A stretch of 64,000 nt of DNA from Massilia aurea (GTDB lineage Bacteria; Pseudomonadota; Gammaproteobacteria; Burkholderiales; Burkholderiaceae_D), in contig NZ_JACHBX010000003.1 of assembly GCF_014200505.1 (NCBI RefSeq), forward strand, positions 248,001-312,000. The letters run 5' to 3'. Shown in pieces: positions 27,939-35,656 of this stretch; position 1 is the stretch's first letter; every line of letters starts with the position of its first letter. Position numbers and translations under genes: made by a program. The notes beneath the pieces are model-generated. The model ran no database searches, was not told the origin of the DNA, and saw nothing but the letters and a program-made list of their open reading frames with translations.

Positions 27939-30482
27939 CTACCCCGCCTCAACCAGATGCGGCTTCAGGTACTGCGCAGTGCGGCTTTTCTTGTTGCGTG
28001 CGACATCCTGTGGCGGCCCGGCCACCACGATGTTGCCGCCCAAGTCGCCTGCACCGGGACCGACATCGATCACCCAATCACTGCCGGCAACCACGCGCAT
28101 CGTGTGCTCGACCACAATGACGGTGTTGCCAGCGTCGACCAGCCGGTTCAGCTGCACCATCAGGCGGTCGGCATCGACCGGGTGCAGGCCCGTGGTCGGC
28201 TCGTCCAGCACGTACAGCGCATTGCCGCGCGTGGCGCGCTGCAGTTCGGACGCCAGCTTGATGCGCTGCGCCTCGCCGCCCGACAGCTCAGTGGCCGGCT
28301 GGCCCAGGCGCAGGTAATCCAGACCCACCTCGTTCAGCACTTCCAGCGAGCGCTCGACCAGCGCTTCATCCTTGAAGAACGTGATCGCCTCGCCCACCGT
28401 CATGCCCAGGACCTCGGCGATGTTCTTGCCCCGATACGTCACTTCGAGCGTCTGCGCGTTGTAGCGCGCGCCGTCGCAGGTCGGGCATGGCGCGTACACG
28501 CTTGGCAGGAACAGCAGCTCGACCATCACGAAGCCTTCGCCAGCGCAATGCTCGCAGCGGCCCTTGGCGACGTTGAACGAGAAGCGGCCGGCGTCGAAAC
28601 GGCGCTTTTTCGCATCCGGCGTGGCCGCGAACAGCTTGCGTACCTGGTCGAACAGGCCGGTGTAGGTGGCCAGGTTCGAGCGCGGCGTGCGCCCGATCGG
28701 TTTCTGGTCCACCCGCACCAGGCGCCGCACACTCTCCATCCCGGCCACGATGCGCCCTTCCAGCGGCAAGGCTTCGTCGCGTTCGAGGTCCGGTTCGTCG
28801 GACTGCTCTTCCGCCACCGCACTGCCCTGCCCCAGCGCCGCGCCGACCAGCTCGACCAGCACCTGACTGACGAGGCTCGATTTGCCGGAGCCCGACACGC
28901 CCGTCACGCTCGTCAGGACGCCCAACGGGAACGCCACGGCGAGATCCTGCAGATTGTTGCGGCGTACGCCTTCGAGCTTGAGCCAGCCGGTCGGTTCGCG
29001 TGGCGTGCGCGGCGCCAGGGCCGCTTCGCCAAACAGGTAGCGCCGCGTTTGCGATGCTTCCACGTCGCGCAATCCGTCCGGCACGCCGCTGTACAGCACC
29101 TGGCCACCGCGTTCGCCGGCCAGCGGCCCGACGTCGACGATCCAGTCGGCCTGGCGGATCACGTCCAGCGCGTGCTCGACGACGAACAGCGAATTGCCAG
29201 CCGCTTTCAATTGCGCCAGTGCGTCGAGCAGCGCTTCGGCGTCGGCCGGATGCAGGCCGGCCGACGGTTCATCGAGCACGTACACGACGCCGAACAGGCT
29301 GGAACGCACTTGCGTGGCCAGGCGCAGACGCTGCAGTTCGCCCGGCGACAGGCTCGGCGTGCTGCGATCGAGCGCCAGGTAACCGAGACCCAGCGCCAGC
29401 AGCACCTCGATGCGCGCCGACAGGTCATCGGCGATGCGCCGGCGCACGATCAGCTGTTCGGCGTGCAAGCCTTTCTCAACCTTGCTCGTCGCGTGCGTGT
29501 ACGGCGCCAGCAGTTCGGCCAGACGCGCCAGCGGCAGGCGCGAGAGTTCGGCGATGTCCATGCCGGCAAACGTCACCGACAGCGACTCGCGCCGCAGGCG
29601 CTTGCCTTCGCATTCCGGACACGCGGTGCTGACCATATAGCGCGCCACGCGCTTTTTCATCGACGCGCTTTCGGTATTGGCAAACGTCTGCATCACGTAG
29701 CGGCGCACGCCGGTAAACGTGCCCTGATAGCTGGGCGTGTCCTTGCGCTTGAGCGCGGCGCGGGTTTCTGCAGGCGTCAGGCCGCCGTACACGGGCACGC
29801 TCGGGCTTTCTTCGGTGTACAGGATCCAGTCGCGGTCTTTCTTCGGCAGGTCGCGCCACGGGGTGTCGACGTCGTAACCCAGCGTGACCAGGACGTCGCG
29901 CAGGTTCTGGCCATGCCAGGCCGGCGGCCAGGCGGCAATCGCCCGTTCGCGGATCGTCAGGCTGTCGTCCGGGACCATCGATTGCTCGGTCACCTCGAAC
30001 ACGCGCCCCATCCCCGAACAGCGCGGGCACGCGCCCTGCGGCGTGTTGGGAGAGAACGATTCGGCGTACAGCAGCTCTTGCCCGGCCGGATAATCGCCAG
30101 CACGCGAATACAGCATGCGCAGCGAATTGGACAAGGTGCTGACACTGCCGACCGACGAGCGGGCCGTGGGCGTGCCGCGCTGCTGCTGCAGGGCGACGGC
30201 CGGCGGCAAGCCTTCGATCGTGTCGACTTCGGGCACCGGCATCTGGTGAAACAGGCGGCGCGCATAAGGCGAGACCGATTCGAGATAGCGGCGCTGCGCT
30301 TCGGCATACAGCGTGCCGAAGGCGAGCGACGATTTACCCGAGCCCGACACGCCAGTAAATACGACGAGTTGTCCGCGCGGGATGTCGAGGCTGACGTTTT
30401 TCAGATTGTGTTCGCGGGCGCCGCGGACATGGACGAAGCCGTCTTCGGCAGCGTTCTGGGGGGTGGTTTTCTTGCTGGGCAT
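27939..30482 (-). CDS. Class-II UvrA (UvrA2/DrrC-like) ATPase
   Basis: UvrA proteins are dimeric ABC ATPases that recognise DNA damage. At 847 aa this one is about 90 residues shorter than housekeeping UvrA (about 940). It has both ATPase halves (GVSGSGKSSLAFGTLYAE and GVSGSGKSSLVSQVL), two signature motifs (SLSPGELQRLRLA and ELSGGEAQRIKLA), and zinc modules CPRCSGMG, CPECEGKR and CEHCAGEG/CPTCDGA. The length fits class-II UvrA, which lacks part of the UvrB-interaction region. Such paralogues are linked to resistance against DNA-binding drugs or backup repair; which applies here is unknown. GGAGGGCAG just before the ATG is a strong ribosome site. A housekeeping uvrA is expected elsewhere. Confidence 0.88.
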   Translation of the reverse strand: MPSKKTTPQNAAEDGFVHVRGAREHNLKNVSLDIPRGQLVVFTGVSGSGKSSLAFGTLYAEAQRRYLESVSPYARRLFHQMPVPEVDTIEGLPPAVALQQQRGTPTARSSVGSVSTLSNSLRMLYSRAGDYPAGQELLYAESFSPNTPQGACPRCSGMGRVFEVTEQSMVPDDSLTIRERAIAAWPPAWHGQNLRDVLVTLGYDVDTPWRDLPKKDRDWILYTEESPSVPVYGGLTPAETRAALKRKDTPSYQGTFTGVRRYVMQTFANTESASMKKRVARYMVSTACPECEGKRLRRESLSVTFAGMDIAELSRLPLARLAELLAPYTHATSKVEKGLHAEQLIVRRRIADDLSARIEVLLALGLGYLALDRSTPSLSPGELQRLRLATQVRSSLFGVVYVLDEPSAGLHPADAEALLDALAQLKAAGNSLFVVEHALDVIRQADWIVDVGPLAGERGGQVLYSGVPDGLRDVEASQTRRYLFGEAALAPRTPREPTGWLKLEGVRRNNLQDLAVAFPLGVLTSVTGVSGSGKSSLVSQVLVELVGAALGQGSAVAEEQSDEPDLERDEALPLEGRIVAGMESVRRLVRVDQKPIGRTPRSNLATYTGLFDQVRKLFAATPDAKKRRFDAGRFSFNVAKGRCEHCAGEGFVMVELLFLPSVYAPCPTCDGARYNAQTLEVTYRGKNIAEVLGMTVGEAITFFKDEALVERSLEVLNEVGLDYLRLGQPATELSGGEAQRIKLASELQRATRGNALYVLDEPTTGLHPVDADRLMVQLNRLVDAGNTVIVVEHTMRVVAGSDWVIDVGPGAGDLGGNIVVAGPPQDVARNKKSRTAQYLKPHLVEAG

Positions 30483-30720
30483 CTGCCCTCCGGCGTGAAT
30501 AGCGATCCAGCATTGAACGACGGCGGGCAGACGGTGTCGGTGCGCTTGTCAACAATTGCGCTGCGAATGACGCGGCGAAGCGGGCGTGTCCTGCCCGGTA
30601 CGGCGCGCGGGCGCGCGACAACAGGCAGTGAGCCGCGCGCACGTCCGGTCATGGCCGGTTTGAGAAGGCTGGGCACCTGAACGACACCCTGCGCCTCGAA
30701 TTGCCAGATCGAGAAGCCGG

Positions 30721-31890
30721 TCAGCGCTCTACATTGGTTAGGTGTGATGAAGGAAGCGGCCGCTTGCACCGGCCATACAGGGCGTCGTACTTTGTCACCA
30801 TCGCATCGACGCCAAAATGTGCCTGGACACGCGCCCGCCCCGCCGCACCATGGCGGCCGGCCAGTGCCGGATCGGCAATATAGGTGCCGATGGCGTCGGC
30901 GAGCGAGTGTGGATCGGCCGGATCGGACAGCAGACCGGTTTGCCCGTCCAGCACCAGTTGCGGCACCCCGCCGACCCTGCTTGCCACCACCGGCAAGCCG
31001 GTTGCCATCGCTTCCATGATGGTCACTGGCGTTCCTTCGGACAGAGAAGGCAGCACGAACACGGAAAAGCCGCGCATGATCTCGGCGACATCGTCACGTG
31101 CACCGGGAAGCCAGACCTGGCGCCCCCAACCCTCGCGGGCGATGCGTTCACGCAGGGCCGGCAGCAGCGGGCCGTCGCCGACAATCGCCAGGCGCAGGTC
31201 GGCCTGCTGCGCCGGGAACGCGGCGAGCAGCATGCCGAAAGCATCGAGCAGACCGTCATGGTTCTTGATGCGGTCGATCCGGCCGACCGTGCCGATCCAG
31301 ATCGCCCGGGATGCGCCTGGAGCACGCGCCGGGCCAGGCATGAAGTGCGCCGTGTCCACGCCATTGGCGATCATGCTGATCTTGCGCTCCGGCACACCGA
31401 CGGTATGACGCAGCCAGCCGCCCAGATCGGCCGACACCGGGACGAACGCGTCGACGAACGGCACGAGCAGCCGCCGGAGCGTGTTGTACTTGCGATGCCT
31501 GCCGCTCATTTCAATGCTGTCGCGGCCATGCTCGGCGTGAACGCGAAGCGGCACGCCGGCCAGCCAGGCAGTCAGGCAATACTCGATCGTGCTGATGTTG
31601 TAAGTGTGCAGCACGGCGGGACGCAGCCGGCGCAGCAGCGCCCACAGTGCCCGGTGCGACGAGAAGCTCTGCCCCGGCTGCTTGTCCAGCGTATGGAACT
31701 GGACGTCCGGCCTGTGCACGAGGCTGGCATACGCCGTATGGCCTGCCAGGCAAATCACCGCGTGCCGGTAGTGCTGCGCCGGCATGCGGTTGATGCATTG
31801 CGCCAACAGCGTCTGCAGGCCGCCGACCTCGAAGCGGTACAGCACATGGACGACGAGCGGGACCGCCGAATCGGCCTCAGTGCAGGTCAC
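30721..31890 (-). CDS. Glycosyltransferase, PEP-CTERM/exosortase-associated GT4 type
   Basis: The sequence from PLVVHVLYRFEVGGLQTLL, through RYRHAVICL-like and HTLDKQPGQ elements and RVHAEHGRDSIEMSGRHRKYN, to the GT-B C-terminal FVLPSLSEGTPVTIMEAMA follows the TIGR03088-type sugar transferase of PEP-CTERM/XrtA exopolysaccharide loci. I chose a GTG at 31890 (389 aa), which overlaps the upstream glycosyltransferase by 14 bp. The longer ATG form would put 55 Arg-rich residues inside that gene and looks spurious. It probably adds a sugar during exopolysaccharide synthesis at the inner membrane. No exosortase, Wzc or polymerase gene is in the window, so the rest of the pathway must lie elsewhere or be missing. 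Confidence 0.82.
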   Translation of the reverse strand: MTCTEADSAVPLVVHVLYRFEVGGLQTLLAQCINRMPAQHYRHAVICLAGHTAYASLVHRPDVQFHTLDKQPGQSFSSHRALWALLRRLRPAVLHTYNISTIEYCLTAWLAGVPLRVHAEHGRDSIEMSGRHRKYNTLRRLLVPFVDAFVPVSADLGGWLRHTVGVPERKISMIANGVDTAHFMPGPARAPGASRAIWIGTVGRIDRIKNHDGLLDAFGMLLAAFPAQQADLRLAIVGDGPLLPALRERIAREGWGRQVWLPGARDDVAEIMRGFSVFVLPSLSEGTPVTIMEAMATGLPVVASRVGGVPQLVLDGQTGLLSDPADPHSLADAIGTYIADPALAGRHGAAGRARVQAHFGVDAMVTKYDALYGRCKRPLPSSHLTNVER

Positions 31891-33103
31891 GAATGGCTTC
31901 CGCTTTGCAGGCCGCCGGGCGCGTCTGCGGCAATGGGCGCATGGCCGCGTTGTGGAACAGGCGGATCTGGCCGCGCGTCGTCTCACCCCAGCCGAAGTTT
32001 TCGGCGTAGGCGCGCGTGGCTGCATGATCCGGGTAATTGGCGCGCAAGCGTCGTACGCCATCGGCCACGCCCTGCGCTGTCAGCGTGTCCATCAGCACAC
32101 CGGCCGCCGGCGAGCGTACGACCTCCGGCGTGCCCCAGACATTGCTGGCCACCACGGGGGTGCCACACGCCATGGCTTCCAGCAGAACGTTGGCCCACCC
32201 TTCGCGGCTCGACGCCAGGACGAGCGCGTTCGCCGCGCCGTAATACTGGCGCAGGACGTCCTGCGTCAGTGGCCCGAGGAAAGTGACCCGCTCGGCAACG
32301 CCAAGCGCCCGCGCCAGCGCTTCGAGCCTGCCCCGCTCGGGCCCGCTGCCAGCGATCATCAGGCGCACGCCGGCCAGTTGCGGCAGCGCCTGGATGATGA
32401 GGTCATGCCCCTTGCGGGGATCGAGGTAACCGACCGACAGCAGGGTGAACCCTTCCATGCCCAGGTCCCGGCGCGCTTCGTCGCGGCTGACGGGCTTGAA
32501 CAACTGCAGGTCGACGCCATTGCGCAAGGTCGTGATGCGCCGACCATCGGCACCGAACCTGATCATTTCTGCCCTGAGTGCTTCACAGACGGTGATGACC
32601 TCTGCCGCCTGCGCGGCTGCCCACAGAATCATGCGCCGGGGGATGGGATACTGGAGAATCAGGTTGATGTCGGTGCCCAGCGCCGAGATGACGACCGGCT
32701 TGTTGAAATACTTGCCGAGCAATGCAGCGGCGACACCGTCGGGATAAAAATAATGGGCATCGATGACGTCGAAGTCATACCCTTCGTCCAGCAGACGGCC
32801 GATGACGCCTTTGGCCGCGCAGGCAAGGCTCATCGGTGCAAGATGCATACCGATCTTCGGCAGCACGGCAAAACGCGGGTGGTGCACCTCCACGCCAATG
32901 CGCGTTTCGATCTTCGGCGCCCTGGCCAGCACGCTGTAGCCGCCAAACATGTCCCCGCTGAACGGAAACCAGGGAATTGGCGCCACGACCCTGGCTTCGA
33001 TCTCGCCGGTCTCGAGCTGATGCCGTAACGTGGTTTCGGTAAAGATGCCGTGGTGTGGCTTGGCTGCGTTGGGAAACAAAGTACTGAAAGTCAGGATTTT
33101 CAT
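31877..33103 (-). CDS. GT4-family glycosyltransferase
   Basis: The 408-aa GT-B enzyme starts MKILTFSTLFPNAAKPHHGIF and contains EARVVAPIPWFPF, DVIDAHYFYPDGVAAALLGK and the donor-binding region LVLASSREGWANVLLEAMACGTP in pieces. This layout is typical of glycosyltransferases in exosortase-linked polysaccharide clusters. The ATG at 33103 lies about 80 bp downstream of a good sigma-70-type promoter (33186–33215, minus strand). It overlaps the following glycosyltransferase gene, so the two are co-translated. The sugar donor and acceptor cannot be told from sequence. Confidence 0.87.
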   Translation of the reverse strand: MKILTFSTLFPNAAKPHHGIFTETTLRHQLETGEIEARVVAPIPWFPFSGDMFGGYSVLARAPKIETRIGVEVHHPRFAVLPKIGMHLAPMSLACAAKGVIGRLLDEGYDFDVIDAHYFYPDGVAAALLGKYFNKPVVISALGTDINLILQYPIPRRMILWAAAQAAEVITVCEALRAEMIRFGADGRRITTLRNGVDLQLFKPVSRDEARRDLGMEGFTLLSVGYLDPRKGHDLIIQALPQLAGVRLMIAGSGPERGRLEALARALGVAERVTFLGPLTQDVLRQYYGAANALVLASSREGWANVLLEAMACGTPVVASNVWGTPEVVRSPAAGVLMDTLTAQGVADGVRRLRANYPDHAATRAYAENFGWGETTRGQIRLFHNAAMRPLPQTRPAACKAEAIRDLH

Positions 33104-33185
33104 GATTACGTGGTCGGCATCGATGCAGGGTGGCTGGTAAAAAGCCAATCGCCGATTTTCTCACTCAACCATGATTGTTTCAATA

Positions 33186-33215
33186 ATTATATTTACTTTC
33201 GGAAAAGTTTTTACA
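33186..33215 (-). promoter_or_regulatory. Sigma-70-type promoter for the glycosyltransferase pair
   Basis: In a short AT-rich gap the minus strand reads TGTAAA (33215–33210), an 18-bp spacer and a perfect TATAAT (33191–33186). It is about 83 bp upstream of the ATG at 33103, so a leader of roughly 75 nt is expected. Confidence 0.6.
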
Positions 33216-33222
33216 GTAACCA

Positions 33223-34482
33223 TCAATCTTCGGAAGATGGATGCGACACCAGCGTTTCCAGCGCCGCGCACAAGCCATCGATTCCGGGCCCTTGCGCCTG
33301 CGACCTTGCGATCTCGGCGCACCGGCGGGCGTATCTGTCATTGTCGATCAGTGTCGAGAGTGCATCCCCCATGCGGCGCGCTGTCACCTTCGTCGCATGC
33401 AGGCTCACGCCCGCCCCCAGCGCCACCACCCGCGCCGCATTATCGAACTGATCGTGCGCGAGCGGCACCACCAGTTGCGGCGTACCGGCACGCAGCGCTT
33501 CGGCCGTCGTGCCGATGCCGCCGTGATGCACCAGCGCCGCAACATGGGGCAGCAAGGCCTTGAGCGGCACATAGTCTTGCCAGCAGATGGACGGCGGCAG
33601 CGAGCCGGGCAGCTGCTCGCGGTGCGGCGTCAGGAAAATCGCGCGCAGGCCCAGCTGCGCGACGGCGTGCGCCGCCGCTTCGAAATAGCGCCCCGCCTGC
33701 CGGTTGCCCGTGCCTGGCGTGAACATGATCGGTGGCGCGCCAGCGGCGAGAAACGCCCGCAGCGTGGCGCTCGGCGCAGCGTCCGGATCGGGATCATAGA
33801 GAGGAAAGCCGGCCTGATACAGCGGCTGCGGCCAGTCCGGCACGGGCGCGGCAAACCAGTCGGGAAACAGCGCCAGCGACAGGTCGGGAATAGTCTGGAT
33901 GTAGTCGATCAGGCTGCGCACGCGGGGCAATCCACGCTCTTGGCGCGCCGCGTTCAGGCCGGGCAAGGCGACCGGATCGATGAAGCGTGCGGCGAGCGTG
34001 CGCCACAACCAGCGGCGCACACCATGTGGCACCCAGGTCGGCACGGGCCAGGGCCCCAGCAGCAACGGATCGTGTACGGTCGGAAGGTTCGACGGCGCCA
34101 GCCAGGTCGCTGCAATGCGCAGGCCAGGCCGGTTGAGGCGGCACAGGTCCGCTTCGGGCAGGGCCAGCGGATGCACAAGCAGCAAGGTGTCCTTGCCGCT
34201 GTCGAGCGCCGCCACCATGGCAGGCAGTTGTGCCATTGCCGGTCGCGTTGCGTCCCACACCACGGCCAGGCCACGGGTGGGATGCCACAGGTCGGGATGA
34301 TCGAGCACGGCCGGATCGGCCGGCAACCCGTGAAAGGTCAGGCCAGCCGCATCGACGTACAGTGCATGCAACTCGGGCCCGAGAAAATCGACACGGTGCC
34401 CGCGCTCGCGCAGGGCCCGCCCGATCCACAGGAACGGGAACAGGTCCCCGGCCGAGCCCATCGTCACCAGGATTACATGCAT
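33223..34482 (-). CDS. GT1-family glycosyltransferase, RhlB/MGT-like
   Basis: The 419-aa GT-B protein starts MHVILVTMGSAGDLFPFLWI and ends its donor site with LVHHGGIGTTAEALRAGTP followed by AHDQFDNA, the GT1 signature. The overall pattern (MGSAGDxFPF, WPQPLYQAGFPLYD, PPIMFTPGTGN) is like rhamnosyltransferase RhlB and related macrolide/lipid glycosyltransferases. It could glycosylate a lipid or small molecule. No rhlA-type acyltransferase is beside it, so rhamnolipid synthesis is not supported by context. It lies 19 bp downstream of the PNPOx-like gene, on the same strand. Confidence 0.85.
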   Translation of the reverse strand: MHVILVTMGSAGDLFPFLWIGRALRERGHRVDFLGPELHALYVDAAGLTFHGLPADPAVLDHPDLWHPTRGLAVVWDATRPAMAQLPAMVAALDSGKDTLLLVHPLALPEADLCRLNRPGLRIAATWLAPSNLPTVHDPLLLGPWPVPTWVPHGVRRWLWRTLAARFIDPVALPGLNAARQERGLPRVRSLIDYIQTIPDLSLALFPDWFAAPVPDWPQPLYQAGFPLYDPDPDAAPSATLRAFLAAGAPPIMFTPGTGNRQAGRYFEAAAHAVAQLGLRAIFLTPHREQLPGSLPPSICWQDYVPLKALLPHVAALVHHGGIGTTAEALRAGTPQLVVPLAHDQFDNAARVVALGAGVSLHATKVTARRMGDALSTLIDNDRYARRCAEIARSQAQGPGIDGLCAALETLVSHPSSED

Positions 34483-34501
34483 GGGCCCGCCCTTCCCGGA
34501 T

Positions 34502-35038
34502 TTAGAAGGTCAGCGTGCCTTCAATGGAATCATCCAGCGTCTTGCCGAGCACGGCGCCGATCGCCATCTTTGCGCCGGCGACGATACCGCCGTGCTTGTT
34601 GTCCCAATAATAACCGGACTTCGGGGTCACCTTGATCACAATGATGCGCGGGTCGTCCTCGCCTTCGGTGAACCAGGTTTTCAGCAGCGGCTCCCACAGT
34701 TGCTTGATGCGGGCCTTGTCCTGCGAGACTTCTGCGTGGCCGTCGAGTTCGAGAAATGCGGCGTTTTCGCCTGACTGGAAGAACAGTTTGACGGTCGGAT
34801 TGGCTTGCAGTTCCTGGTTCGTGTGGCTGTCGATCGCGCCCAGGTACCAGATGGCGCCGTTGTCGTCGGTCTCGCGCACGCTCATCGGGCGCACGCCGCG
34901 GCTGTCGCCGGTGCCGCCGCCGGTGATGAAGAAGCCGGTCTCGGCATCGTCAATGATGTCCTTGATGCGTTCAATGGCTTCTGCGCCTGCCAGATCGCGG
35001 CGGTTTTCTTCGGGCTGGTTGCGGTTGATGGAATCCAT
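34502..35038 (-). CDS. Pyridoxamine 5'-phosphate oxidase-fold general stress protein
   Basis: The 178-aa product has a split-barrel flavin-binding fold of the general stress protein 26 type: IKDIIDDAETGFFITGG, VRPMSVRETDDNGAIWYLG, VKLFFQSGENAAFLELDG and IIVIKVTPKSGYYWDN. Members bind FMN or FAD and are induced by stress; true PdxH activity is unlikely because the PLP-site residues of PdxH are not apparent. A run of acidic residues occurs at the N terminus (NQPEENRRD). It may be co-transcribed with the GT1 gene downstream. Function is not established. Confidence 0.85.
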   Translation of the reverse strand: MDSINRNQPEENRRDLAGAEAIERIKDIIDDAETGFFITGGGTGDSRGVRPMSVRETDDNGAIWYLGAIDSHTNQELQANPTVKLFFQSGENAAFLELDGHAEVSQDKARIKQLWEPLLKTWFTEGEDDPRIIVIKVTPKSGYYWDNKHGGIVAGAKMAIGAVLGKTLDDSIEGTLTF

Positions 35039-35135
35039 GGTCGTCTCCTGTTAGCGAAGGCCGTGTGGCCGATGAGACAACTGTAACGTCATCTAGAGCG
35101 GCGGTATGTTGGCCGACGAACGGATGGAGCCACAT

Positions 35136-35163
35136 GTCCCCGCTGACGGGTCAAAGCGGGGAC
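35136..35163. terminator. Hairpin downstream of the DUF1854 gene
   Basis: A 9-bp stem GTCCCCGCT/AGCGGGGAC with a 10-nt loop begins about ten bases past the DUF1854 stop on the minus strand. It lacks a T run, so it may be a weak terminator or 3'-end-stabilising structure that closes the ABC–DUF1854 transcript. Confidence 0.45.
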
Positions 35164-35173
35164 GCTCTGCCCG

Positions 35174-35656
35174 TTACAGGAAACGGTCGAGGATCTTGCG
35201 GCTGTGCTTGTCGATCTTGAACATGTCGCGCACCAAGAAGTTGATGCCGTGACTGTCGGCCACCAGCAGCGATGCTTCGCCGATGCGGCGAATATCCTCG
35301 TCGAGCTTGAGAACGAACTCGGTGTCGCCCCGGTCGGTCGTCACATACCAGGTGCACGGCGTGGCAAAGCTCGATACATCCTTGATATTGATGATCTCGG
35401 GGATGAACTCGCGTCCGCCGATTTCGTCACTGATGAGCGTGCGGATAGCCTCGGGCATGGTGGCCAGATCGTCGATCCAGGCGACCTCTTTGCCGCCATC
35501 GCGCACGAGCGAGATGCCCTTGGTCGGCGCCTGGATCGGGAAGGCACGCACGGGCGTGATGCCCACGTATTCTTCACCAGTCTCGAGAGTGATCACCAGC
35601 TTGCCAAAGCTGTCGCGGCGCAGCTGGAACGGGGTTGTTGAAACAGTACTCATCAT
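35174..35656 (-). CDS. DUF1854 protein associated with cyanophycin metabolism
   Basis: The 160-aa soluble protein starts MMSTVSTTPFQLRRDSFGKL and contains EYVGITPVRAFPIQAPTKGISL, a stretch of the DUF1854 family, then SFATPCTWYVTTDRGDTEFVL and HGINFLVRDMFKIDKHSRKIL. Members are repeatedly encoded next to a particular ABC transporter and cyanophycin synthetase genes, as here; their biochemical role is unknown to me. Its ATG overlaps the ABC transporter stop (ATGATGA), so translation is coupled and the two proteins probably work together. It has no signal peptide or membrane segment, so it is expected in the cytosol, perhaps at the transporter. Confidence 0.85.
   Translation of the reverse strand: MMSTVSTTPFQLRRDSFGKLVITLETGEEYVGITPVRAFPIQAPTKGISLVRDGGKEVAWIDDLATMPEAIRTLISDEIGGREFIPEIINIKDVSSFATPCTWYVTTDRGDTEFVLKLDEDIRRIGEASLLVADSHGINFLVRDMFKIDKHSRKILDRFL

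Noticed and set aside
27936..30680. 914-codon plus-strand open frame antisense to the UvrA-like gene
   Set aside because: The minus-strand frame has clear ABC-ATPase motifs; this one is the codon-bias shadow with Arg/His/Ala-rich composition.
30401..30769. 122-codon minus-strand frame between the UvrA-like gene and the glycosyltransferase
   Set aside because: It overlaps both neighbours and is rich in Arg/Pro without a ribosome site. The 238-bp gap appears non-coding.
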